Origin: Stromatinia cepivora | Lineage: Eukaryota; Ascomycota; Leotiomycetes; Helotiales; Sclerotiniaceae | Length of the DNA stretch: 64,000 nt | Reading direction: 5' to 3' | NCBI GenBank assembly: GCA_014898415.1 | Contig: RCTD01000005.1 | Location: 124,001 to 188,000 of the forward strand | Translations under genes and position numbers: made by a program | Shown here: piece by piece, positions 48,409 through 59,560 of the stretch | Layout of the letters: every line of letters begins with the position of its first letter | Numbering within the stretch: the first letter of the stretch is position 1 | Notes under the pieces: model-generated | Database searches by the model: none | What the model was told of the DNA's origin: nothing | Seen by the model: the letters and a program-made list of their open reading frames with translations, nothing else

Positions 48409-49443
48409 CTATAAGGCAGACATGGATGTAAATTCTGGCCGCTTCCAGGTATTCCGGTGTTCGTAGAGCCAATCAGGTACGAAAGGCAACTTTTTTTTCT
48501 CTAGGCCAAACTCCTCAAAAATCTCATCTGCTCTATCTTGGGTAGTGCGACAGACTTCTAGGCCTGCAATCATTAGATACAATTCTGCGAATTTATTACG
48601 CGACTTCATAAAAGTCATCTTGAGTCCCTCTGGATTTTGCTCGGGATAATTTACGGTAGACTCGACAAGTTTGAGAGGCCGATAACGGATGTCAAACTGC
48701 TTCAACGAAGTGTAAAGAAAGATTTGACGAAGATTCTGATTCATCCATCTCGCGAATCTGCCGAAGTTGTTCCACTCGTCTAGGTCGGCTTCGGACTTGT
48801 AATCTGGAGAGGCGAAATTATCAAGACCTAATCGTTCAATCTTCATGTGAATAATGATTCGAGCGAATATCGAAAGCTGGGTCTCAGTCCATAATGTTCT
48901 GCCATTGCGTACGGGGCAAATGATGTCGACATTGGGCCTGAACCAGATGCGAGGAAACGGATATGAAGAGTCAGGCAATGGAACGTAGATATCCAACTTT
49001 TGTGATTCTTTTCTAGCTTCGTGGGAGACTTGCATGATTGCAGGAGTCTCGGACTCGAATCTAAATTCGATTTGTCTGTTTGTACGATTGATAATGACTG
49101 GCCAGATAGGAATTACTCTCGGTTCTAGACATGCGAGCTTATATATCTTGATTCTAAGTTCTGCCGGAAGCTTCGTGAATTGAGGAAATGTTTTTAAAAA
49201 AGGCTCAATCCATGTACCTTCGAGGTCAATCGTCGAGGGAACAATTGAGTAGTTTGGTGAGGGAGGTCTTAGGGTGTATTTACTCCGATTTTGACGGCGG
49301 GTGAGCAAATGAGGAAACTCTTCCTGTTGTTGATCCTGAAGTGCGTCCGTGTTTTCGTAGCAATCAGAACTAGGGGCGGGCAGGCTTCCGCTTCTGTTAT
49401 GCCTTCTAGCAGTTGGAGGATAATTTGACAATGCGTGAGACAT
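48409..49443 (-). CDS. 2EXR-domain protein, intact (2EXR copy 7)
   Basis: 344 aa, single exon, the longest copy. It has an extra N-terminal low-complexity region (residues 1-80, rich in Ser/Pro/Gln/Arg). Blocks: FPQFTKLPAELRIKIYKLA (86-104), FRFESETPAIMQVSHEARKE (127-146), IWFRPNVDIICPV (166-178), MKIERLGLDNF (200-210), LRQIFLYTS (238-246), a charged helical stretch (275-315) and VPDWLYEHRNTWKRP (322-336). The start at 49443 is the first Met, and conservation begins about residue 85. Function unknown. Confidence 0.86.
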   Translation of the reverse strand: MSHALSNYPPTARRHNRSGSLPAPSSDCYENTDALQDQQQEEFPHLLTRRQNRSKYTLRPPSPNYSIVPSTIDLEGTWIEPFLKTFPQFTKLPAELRIKIYKLACLEPRVIPIWPVIINRTNRQIEFRFESETPAIMQVSHEARKESQKLDIYVPLPDSSYPFPRIWFRPNVDIICPVRNGRTLWTETQLSIFARIIIHMKIERLGLDNFASPDYKSEADLDEWNNFGRFARWMNQNLRQIFLYTSLKQFDIRYRPLKLVESTVNYPEQNPEGLKMTFMKSRNKFAELYLMIAGLEVCRTTQDRADEIFEEFGLEKKKLPFVPDWLYEHRNTWKRPEFTSMSAL

Positions 49444-51589
49444 CTTTCGGATCTATGATGAGGGTAGTATTCGTATTAAATGTTTGAATAAATGCCGAGT
49501 CAATTGGTTTTGATGATGGAGAGATAAAGAGACCTTGCGTGAAGGTTTTAATTTGATGGTTTCGTAAAGTTGTTGAGAATCTCAATCAGGTTTTGTGTTG
49601 AAAGTATGATGGTAAAATATTCCATCATTTGAGAAGGTCTATAAGTAGATATTTCTTGATACAACATCCATCTTTTATCCAATAAGCACTTGTCCTTTCA
49701 TGAGAATTTCTTATACAGCAAGCATCTCTCAAAACAGCCCTCCGCAGCGCGAACTCCAAACATGATGAAGTCAACTTAACTGGGATAAATATCCAGCCCG
49801 TACAGTTTTTTAGACATGCACGCGTTTACCGTAAACACGTATTCAAATATGATCATTTTGGTATTGATACTTAATTATATCTTAGTCTGAGAGGCTATGC
49901 TAAATTCCGAGGCTACTCCTCTGATGCAAACGCGGCATTATAGAAGCTTTCGAGGCCTTCAAGTCCGTACGCCATTCTACTTTTTGAACACTTCAAGTAC
50001 GATCAAAAACTAAGCTGGCAGGTATCTACAATGCAGAAATAGTTAGATCATCACAATTCGTAAAGTCAGATTCGCGAAGAATTATCCTAGAGAACAGTAT
50101 TGAAAAAACAAAGGTAGAAAATAATTAAACACCCCCAAAGCCGCTATTGTGATATCAAAACCTCAGAATCATCTGATCTTTCTTGAAATCATGCCTAATA
50201 TGCGCTTGAAGTCTGCACTATAACTCCGTCTGACTGCTTGCAAATCTGCAACATTTATCATCTTCTTTCTTCCCTTCGCGTAATAGAATGGTGCCCAGTC
50301 TGCCAACCCATTACGTCATTCGCTTACATCCGAGCCTCAGCATCTCTCTCTAAAATGATTCTTCCAGCAACATCAAGCATATTATGAAAAACAGTGAGAC
50401 CTTGTGTGTGTATCCAGAAAATCCCGTAACCAATTTGGAATCCCAAACATACCTCCCGTTCCGGGTATTTTTCCCTCCGCAGCAGTGCTACTGGCTGATT
50501 GTTACAGTAGCTGGTATTCATCCAGTATATCAAGCATTTCATCTAATTCATCAATTCTCTCTTGTCAGGGAAGCCTCCGTATAATTGACGAGTTCAACGG
50601 ACATTCCATGCCTATGATCCCTGGGTCAATAAAAGTGAACTGCACGATATTCTCAATTTGGTCCCATATATTTTGGCACCGCGCCAAAGTTCCTCCACTC
50701 ATCACTTCCACTTCGCTTCTGTGATGATTGATAATCAATGGCCAGACTGAAAATTTGGGTTGCCCCGAAACTGCACAAAAATCATCAAAGTACTAGCGCC
50801 GGCGCTGCAATTTACCAAACCCATAATATCCCTTACTCGTTGGATAAACAAGTAAGCAAAATCCATTTGATACAGCCGCAAAATCCCGTGGCCTAGTACA
50901 ACGGCTTTTCCTCGACGGCTCTGCGCACATGTCAGCAACTGCCATTCCGTTCTTATCTGAACTATCTGATTTTGTTTTTGCTCCGGCGGAACTTGACGAA
51001 TTACGGAGGGAAATTTCAATAGAGCGCAGCTAGCGCTATTTTCGTCACCTGAATCAACCGTTCTATTGGAGTTGTGGCCTCACTTAATGTCCAATTTCGT
51101 AAATACGGTTTGTAGCCGTATGAAAATTAATCAACACTAGCTATAGAGAGCTTTCATTCTAGGCAGTAGAGTTTGGAAGGCAACTATGCCATTTCATTTT
51201 GCAGGGAAATGATTTTACCTCTCATATTGAGATCGTAGAAGTACTTTCCACCATTGCTATTGGCTCAATCCGTAATATCTGTTTACTGATAATAAATAAT
51301 TTCCCACGGTTAAATTTCTCTCCAGCTGGGCTCTCCCCCGATCATCGATGCCTTGAGCCTGTAAAGCCCGTGATGGTCAGCCTAGACACGATACAATGCT
51401 ATGGGGTTGAAGATTGCGAGTATCCCCCAAATCTGGGATCCACTCATAGAGATACCACAAAAAAGTACGCCTATGCTATCCAAACCACCCAATTCGAAAT
51501 GATTGTCAAAAAGATAAGCAGCTACTTCTGAATGTCCAATTTCTCGGAGGAGGTTGATCGGATAATAATAAATAATATAATAATAGTAT
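49444..51589. other. Intergenic, possibly holding a decayed unrecognised gene
   Basis: Promoter of 2EXR copy 7 at its left. On the minus strand, 50735-51019 (AQSRRGKAVVLGHGILRLYQMDFAYLF) and 50324-50542 (LGFQIGYGIFWIHTQGLTVF) have coding-like composition and a similar GxGIxxxxQ pattern, but are separated by stops. They could be fragments of one gene. I do not recognise the family. Confidence 0.35.
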
Positions 51590-51740
51590 TGTCGGAATAT
51601 GAATCACGTGCATGGTAAGGATGGTAAGGATGGTAAGGATCACGTGCGCACTAGTGCTTCGGTATGCATCATTATATAGTTCTTCACCCTCTACAGATTT
51701 TAGCTTTTTAAGCAAAATCAAAACATATCAAAAACCATAG
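51590..51740 (+). repeat. Candidate 5' LTR of copia-type family C
   Basis: Starts TGTCGG. Contains three exact tandem copies of GGTAAGGAT (51614-51640) bracketed by two CACGTG boxes (51605-51610 and 51641-51646). The 3' boundary is unknown because the partner LTR is outside the window or lost. Confidence 0.4.
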
Positions 51741-54700
51741 AGTTTTATATGTTTGTTGATAAACTTCATTTCCTTGTATATAGTTATCTTGATACTGATT
51801 AGTTTTTGTTATAGTGATATTATAAATCAAATATTGGAAATTGGTATAAAGAATTATAAGCTTTAAATCAATTTTGATTTTATTTTTGTAATTAGATAAA
51901 GGTATTTCATTATAAAACGAAGTATTTTTATATTAAAAAATAAATCTTTAATTATTGAGTAATCTAAAAGAATCGAAGGATTAAGAATAATAGTTATTTA
52001 ATAATGAATTTGGAATTCACTTCTTGATTCAATTATTCTGTATTTATTATGTATTTATTAGATAATATAGGGTATATATCTGAAGAAAATCTAAAAGCAA
52101 TTTCGAGTTTTTCGCTATACTTATTTTCTTACGAAAACCCATTTTCTTATGAAAAACTATTTCATTTATTTATTTTATATAAATTATTAATAATATACAA
52201 AATTGATCAATTCGATTTGATTAATTTCATTACCCTAACCATTCCGTTTATTTCAGTCAAATTTGTTTTGATCAAATCTAATCACCTTGATCAATTTGAT
52301 CAATTTAATCAATTTTAATCAATTTAATCACTTTTAATCAATTTAATCAATTTTGATCAATTTGATTAATTAATCCTAATCTCGAAATACTTCAGAATCT
52401 AATAATATTATATATAATACAAATATAGTTTTATTATAGTATATATTTTGTATATTACGAATCCATATTCAGATTCTTTTTTAAAATTGTTTTAAAAACC
52501 TTATAATAATTAATTTCGATACAATCCGAAAATATACAATAATCATTATTATAACAATTATAACAAATATATTCGAATACTTCCTTACAATTTTTTATTT
52601 TGAAAGAATACGAATTCTATTGTTATTAATATCAATTATTTTATATATCAAAAACAAAGAATATAATAAATAAAGAAATAAATAAAAGTATGATCAATTT
52701 ATATCTATAAAAGAAGATCCTTAGGAAATCATCGATTTTTGCAAATTCAAATTGGAATTCTATATAATATATAATTATATCGATAAAAATCTATAAGATA
52801 ATTATTATAGCAATTTTGCAGATTTCAAAGTTGAATATTTCAATTTTATCAATTCAAAGATTATACTTAAATTATATATTGAATTGAAAATAGATAATTT
52901 GTTTATCAAAAAAATAATATAATATATAAAATTGATAATCAGTGAAGCTTTAATCGAAACACTTTATACCCTATATATATTATAATTGAATAATCAAATT
53001 CGAAAAACGATGATAGATCAGTACTTCCAATTTCGATCAAAAACTATCCTAAACCAAATCAAAACACTCAACAATAATATATATCTGAATATCATCCTCG
53101 AAGATCTAATACCCTTATTCAATTCTTGATAAAGAAAACAATTTATATAAATAAATACAAAATAATTATCTCTAATATAATATAAAGGAATTCAATCATT
53201 ATAATTAAACAAAGAATCAGGATCTTATATATTCAAAGAACTTTTATACAACGAATATCAAAATCCAGGATGGAAACAATATTCAACATTATTATAACCA
53301 TTATATAATAACAATATATTATCCGAAAACGAAAAACTATCGAATAAAAAGAAATCTATTTATAATAAAGAATTACCAAACAGATCATTTGATAATAAAA
53401 AACCCTTAAACAATAACAAACATTTTGGAAATAATTATAAGGTAGATAATACAGATCAAAATAATATCTATATATATCTTTGTAAATATAACAAAAAAGA
53501 AAGAAATCCAATCAATAACAAAGAAAACAATGGTTTAGGAAATTATAAGGATAAATCACTCGATTATATACAAAATAATAATATTAATTGTAATCTCAAA
53601 AACCTCAAAAAACTTTATAATAATATTAATAAATATATTAATCAAGATGATAACTTCGATTATAAGTATATCATCTTTTTCAATCATTATAAAAAAATCG
53701 ATATTCATTCAAACCTTTATATAAAAATGTTTCCTATAATATTAAAGAAAGAAGTTTTTATATTTTATTATTCGAATCTCAATTATATTCCTAATACAAT
53801 AAAGAACATTTACGAAATAATAAAAATATCTTTTGAAGAAGAAAGACATCAATATAGATTTATAAAAAAAAATAGGATTATATAATATTCAAAACAATTA
53901 TTATATAGAACCCTGGAAAGTTGATATCAGAATATTTGAATATTATAATTATCAAATTTCGGTATCTTCAAGAAAATTTACCAAAAAAACTTCAAATAAT
54001 TATATATATTCAAAGAAAGATCCTCAATATATATAATCGTATACCAATATATAATCAGATATACTATCAATCCTTAAAATCTATAATCGAATTCATCGAA
54101 GATCTATAAGATTCTATTTTTATATATAAAAAATTATATCCAAACAAAAACAAAATATTTTATACAAATCGAATATATAATCAAAAGAATTTTAAATATA
54201 ATTACAAATACAAATTTAATCAATAATTCTCTATTTGATCAAAAAAAACTAAAAAATACTTTGTTTATAAGAAAGAAAACTATTGATCAAATAAATATAT
54301 AGAAATTAAAGAAATTAAATCGAAATATAAATATAAAGAACTATTCAAAAACAATAATAAGGATTTCGGATTATATTTCGAACAATATATTATCAAATAT
54401 AAAAGAACTTTATTAGATATCAATATTAATAAAAAATTTATAATATATATTCAAAACAATCCAAAAAAGAATATAAAGAATAATGATTCAAAGTATATTT
54501 GAATCTTATTCTACAAATCAATTAACAAAAAAAAATTGTAATAAATCTATTCGATAAAACAATAATATATACTCTGATTGATTTTGTAAATAAATTAATC
54601 AACAAAATCGAAGAATACGAAACTTTCTTTTCGAGATATAATAACAGAAAGTTTCAAGATATCATTATCAATACAAAAGTATCTTAATAATCTATAATAA

Positions 54701-55563
54701 AATTCAAACAATACCAAATATACTAAAAGAATATCAAAAATACTAAATTGAATACAAATAAAATAGGAATCACAAAAGTGATATTCGGAATCAAAAAGAT
54801 CGAATCGATCGGATCGATTCAATTGAATCTATTTTTAAAATCTATCGAATTCTATATTATAGAATCAAAAATATTATTCTTATTATTATTACAGAATATA
54901 AACCGATTCGAAATATATTATAATAATATCATCGATGTATTTATATTATCAATTACAAATTATTCCTGTATTCATAAATTCAAATATATAATATTATTTT
55001 AGAATATAAAAATCCAGCAATTTATATGAACATTTATTAAGATAAATAATTGTTATTTAATCGAATTAAAAATACAAAGATTATATTATCGTTTCGATTA
55101 CTTTTCTGTAAATAGATTCTATTAAGTTCTTCGATATATAGATTATATAGATATTGTTTAAGAAGATTTCGAAAGATTTATGAAATTCTGCGAATATTAT
55201 CAAAAATATAGAAAATCCCTAGATAGATTCAAATTCAATTTTCATAACAATATCGAATTTAATCATTCGATTATAATCGATATTATATATATCAATAACA
55301 AATCAATATTATATATTATCGATAAAGGAATCAAATTTCAAATAATATAATAATTCGATAATATCAATACAAAGTATATATAGAATAAATTGAGAATATA
55401 CTGAATAAATATATATTTAAGCTTATCAAATTATATCATTTACAATATTAAGAAGAACTTTATAAATAAAGAATTCAAACAATATATTGAAACAATGATA
55501 ATCATTATGAAAAGTGTATTCGTCGAAGTATATTAATTAATCGGGATAATCGAATATTATTAT

Positions 55564-55733
55564 TGTTATGTATACGTACAACATGATCGATTCGAGCCCT
55601 AGTCGGAATGCAGTATTCCCCGAATAAGCTAAGTGAGTTTTCGGTCTGTGTATATATAGTTATATAGTTTTATTTTTCGATTTGTAGCTTTTAATTCTAA
55701 AAGATACTCAAGTTATTTGATTGTTGTATTATA
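55564..55733 (+). repeat. 5' LTR of the short LTR element
   Basis: 170 bp, starts TGTTATGTATACGTACAAC and ends GTTGTATTATA (RIP-altered GTTGTGTCACA). Confidence 0.88.
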
Positions 55734-57197
55734 TTATTAAAAACTTTTCGACATAAGAAATCGAGTAATATATATATATGTTCAAACTTATATATATTCT
55801 GCAAATTCTAGATATACATTTATATTTCTATTTATATATATATATTTATGATATAATTTGTAAAGTTGTTTTTTCTTTATTAAAATCCTTTTTGAAAGGA
55901 TTTTTTGTAGCTTTTTGAAAATATTTATATTTGAGTAGTATTCTTTTCGATTTTATTTTATTTTTTAGTAATGAAATCAATCAATTTTGTAATTGAGGAA
56001 TTACAAATCGAAATGATATAATAATGTGAAGAGATTGTTTTTCTATATTTTTTATTTTTAATTCAATCAAATCTTATTTCAAAATCTTGTTTTTCTGATT
56101 CGGAAAAGTTTAATGGAAATATATAAAAGTTCGATATCTGGTTTTTTTTAATCAAAACTAAATTTCAAATAGATAATATTGCAATTAGTAATTCTATTGT
56201 TTAATTTTATTATATTTATTTTAATCTTGAATTTCAAATTCAAGTTATAATATTGTTATAATTTTCGTTTGTCGATTAAATTATTTTCTTTGATTACAAT
56301 ATAATCCTTAATCAATTCTTTAAAGTTTATAATAATCCTAATAAGGTTCAAAAAACTGAAGATTGTTTTTATATTTTGAAATAAAGTATTGATTTATTAT
56401 ATACTTATATTACAAAATTCGAAAGGATCTTATATAAAACTCATGATCAAAATTGATTTGATTCGAATAAGATATCTATCTTTTGCAATAGGTTCAATTC
56501 AACTTTATGTAATCGGTTTACTCAATAATTCAGCTTATTCTATTCCTATCCTGAATTCGTACAAGTTATACAACAATTAGTTACTCGTTCAATCAATGAT
56601 TTCATTTTTAATGAAATTATTAGCTTCACTCCTTATATATTATAATATCCTAATTCTCATTTTCAAAATCATTTCGATCCAATAAATATATCTGGTATCA
56701 ATCATACCCTAAATATATTCGATTCCGATTTCATTTTAGTATCATTATCAAAGGTATCTTTTCGATTTCGATGATTGAAAACTTTCGAATTCATTTTATA
56801 AAAACGAATTTACTTTTGCAAAGAAAATAAATATATAAAATATAGATTCTTATACTATTGAATTCATATTTGTTATTTGGATTTATATAATAGAATATAT
56901 AATTCATTTGATCCAATTAGTTGTTCTATATTAATTACTTTGGATGATAATGATACAGATTCAGAATGAAATGAAAAAAAGATGGAAAAGGAATTGAAGG
57001 TTTTAATATATTTGGAAAATGTAATCGATAGATATACTTTTTCTAATCGAATAAAGAAAGCAACAGACACTATTGAATTTATATATTTAATTGAATTAAT
57101 AAATAAAATTAATAATTTATAATTGTGATTGTTTTCGGATTTTTTTATATTATTCGTTTAAAATACTCAAAGCGAGTTTTTATATAAGGGAAGGTAG

Positions 57198-57367
57198 TAT
57201 TATATATACATACAATATAATCGATTCGAGCCTTAATTGAAATACAGCATTCCCTGAATAAACTAAATGAGCTTTTGGCCTGTATATATATAGTCATATA
57301 GTTCTACCTTTCAATCTGTAGCTTTTAATTCTAAAAGATACTCAAGTTATTCGGCCGTTGTGTCACA
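57198..57367 (+). repeat. 3' LTR of the short LTR element
   Basis: 170 bp, starts TATTATATATACATACAAT (TG to TA changes) and ends GTTGTGTCACA. Confidence 0.88.
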
Positions 57368-57654
57368 ATTATTAAATTATTTGATATATATATAATATTA
57401 TCGAAAAAGAATTTAAAGGTATTGAAATAATAAAAGAATCAGTATTACAAATAACAATGAAAACAATTAATGATATCACTAGTTTTAATGGAATCGTATC
57501 TACCCTTTTAGTATTTGGAGTATATTTATAAATAAACGAATTCGATTTATCAATATCTAATATTCAATAACGATTCAATATAATTAAGAAAGCAAACAAC
57601 GAAATCAAAAAATTCTGAATTGAAAAATAAATAATAGATATATTACATCAATAT

Positions 57655-57936
57655 TGTGACGCACAAGAGCCGTAGTAGAGCTGAATAAACAGGGTCAATT
57701 ATGTTCTTTAGAATCTACAATTGAAGAATTATAGTTTGTAAGGAGCGATTAGATATATATATACAAATACTTATTCATAAGTTGTGGGGTTATGTGTATA
57801 TATTATTAAAGTTATTATTTTATTATATTAAATTGTATAAATTGTAATGTATATGTACGGACGATCAGTTTATCAATAAATGTGGGAGATAAGAGGTATT
57901 ATATAGTTAGCTTTCTGTGGTTCACAATTCGTGATA
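57655..57936 (-). repeat. LTR of gypsy family A copy 2
   Basis: 282 bp, TGTGACGCACAAGAGCC ... CACAATTCGTGATA on the plus strand; the same length as the two LTRs of copy 1. Confidence 0.88.
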
Positions 57937-59394
57937 TTATTCTTCCTTTTGGAAAAGCTTGTTTTCGAATATTTTACTCTTTTGTTTTATTATTATTTTA
58001 TCAGAAACCAGGTTTTGTGAAGATTTATAAACTTTAAATTAATTAGATTAATCATTTTGGTTGATTTGATCAATTTATTGGAAATTGATCAAATTGACTA
58101 AATTAATCGATCAAATTGATCAAAATGATGAATGAATTAACCAAATTAATCAAATCGTTTATCAATTGATTAAATTAATATTAATTTGTATTCTCCTTGA
58201 TTTGAGGAACCTTTGAAAGGAAAAAGTTTTAATAGAAAAGGGAAGGAAGTTGAATTATGGTATAATAATGATGAATGGTTAATATGGTCAATTCCGAAAT
58301 CGATCAAGTTAATCAACCAAATTGATCAAATTGATCAAATCAATCAAATTGAATGAAATCGATAGGGGTGATATTACATTTCGTTTTTATCATATTCAAG
58401 CTTCCCTTTGCATGATTTTTTTGAAATGATTATAAGTATATATTACTTTTGTATTGTCTTGGTGATGGTAGTTCATCTATTATATAGAATTCGGGCCATA
58501 TATATATATAATCAAATTCCCTTGAATTTGTATAGGTTTTTGATTCTTTTATAATTATATATATATGTATCATTATAAAATCATAATATCTAATCTATTA
58601 TATTAAAGAACACTTTTCTTTTCTTTGGTTTTATAAATGAATTGTTATTTATATGATTATAATTATCCTTTTTATTTTTATAAAGTTTTATCCAATCGAT
58701 TAATTGATTAAAAGGACCAAACAATATTGGATTGGCCAAATGAAAATCGCATAAGAGATATAATAATGTTTTAAAATCGGAAATAGGATATCAAATAAGA
58801 TCAATATCGTTATTAAGTTATAAGATTTTATATAGTAGAGTTTTTTGTGTTTTTTTTATTGTTAAAATCTTTTCCATTTCCTATTCCGAATCATTAGTTA
58901 TATTAATAAATGGAAATAATTCGAGTATCTGATTAAAAAAAGGATTGTTATATACTTTGTATAATCGATCTGGAAAAAAAACAGGATGAATTTTCATTAT
59001 AATCGGGAATTCGAATTTAAAAGAATTTCTAAATTGATCAATAATCTTGAATCTTTTTTAAATTGGGAAATCCAGTTTTTTAGATAATCTCTAAGTAAAA
59101 TAACTCTTTATATTGAATTATATATAATCTTCGATATCGAAATCGATTTTATATCAATAAGCATTTATAGATTTCGATATCTTGACTTAAATATATAATA
59201 AATCTTCTTTTATTCATACAAAAACTAATCTATTATATTCTATATATATATAGGTATTATATATATTTATATTGTTTATTGGTTTATTAATATCTTCCTT
59301 TTATTCTTATATATATTTCGGTATATACCTATATAGAGTTTTATAGGGTGTAAATTCTTTTAAGGAGTTGTATGAAAGAGTAAATTATATATAA
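57655..59394 (-). mobile_element. Ty3/gypsy family A, copy 2, truncated and inverted
   Basis: Begins with a complete 282-bp LTR (57655-57936) in reverse orientation, then the polypurine tract complement and the 3' internal region of the same family. The stretch 57937-59394 matches the reverse complement of about 24,350-25,811. The remainder is displaced beyond the copia copy inserted at 59395. It was inserted into copia-type family C. Confidence 0.88.
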
Positions 59395-59560
59395 TGTTAA
59401 CTTTTGGTGCAGGAAGTAGTAGTATTGTTGACTATGTAGGTTGAACTAAAGATTTATAATTCTAGTAGGAATAGAATTGAGGTTATCCTTAAATATAATC
59501 TATATACTATTGTGATCTTGTAATTTCAATTCTAATTCTATAATGGTTTCATTTCCAATA
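59395..59560 (-). repeat. 3' LTR of copia family A copy 2
   Basis: 166 bp, TGTTAACTTTTGGTGCAGG ... CATTTCCAATA on the plus strand. Confidence 0.87.

Larger units (their letters stand above)
55564..57367 (+). mobile_element. Short LTR element (1.8 kb), non-autonomous, inserted in an integrase gene
   Basis: Two 170-bp LTRs (55564-55733 and 57198-57367), target duplication ATTAT on both sides (55559-55563, 57368-57372) and a purine tract AAGGGAAGGTAG just before the 3' LTR. The internal 1,464 bp are too short for gag-pol and show no reverse transcriptase or integrase motif. Orientation plus, from the polypurine tract. Probably a deletion derivative or LARD/TRIM-like element mobilised in trans. 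Confidence 0.88.
55080..57620 (+). pseudogene. Integrase remnant of family C, split by a nested element
   Basis: Before the break: FERFMKFCEYYQKYRKSLDR (zinc-binding region), SIIIDIIYINNKSILYIID (core with first Asp), and a block around NFINKEFKQYIETM. The frame meets the 1.8-kb insertion at 55,564, and similarity resumes immediately after 57,367. In-frame stops are frequent. Confidence 0.7.
51590..57654 (+). mobile_element. LTR retrotransposon, probably copia-type, truncated at its 3' side and split (copia-type family C)
   Basis: A candidate 5' LTR starts at 51590 (TGTCGGAATATGAATCACG). Gag-like fragments follow (about 52,900-54,110), then a protease/linker block (54,748-54,960, FYIIESKILFLLLLQNINRF) and an integrase (55,080-55,563). 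The integrase is interrupted by a 1.8-kb LTR element and resumes at 57,368 (TMKTINDITSFNGIVSTLLVFGVY). The 3' part is cut off by the insertion at 57655, so no second LTR is seen. Strongly RIP-degraded. Confidence 0.7.

Noticed and set aside
48287..48472. Cys-rich small protein downstream of 2EXR copy 7
   Set aside because: Overlaps the end of the 2EXR gene on the same strand, has no signal peptide and no recognisable zinc-binding spacing.
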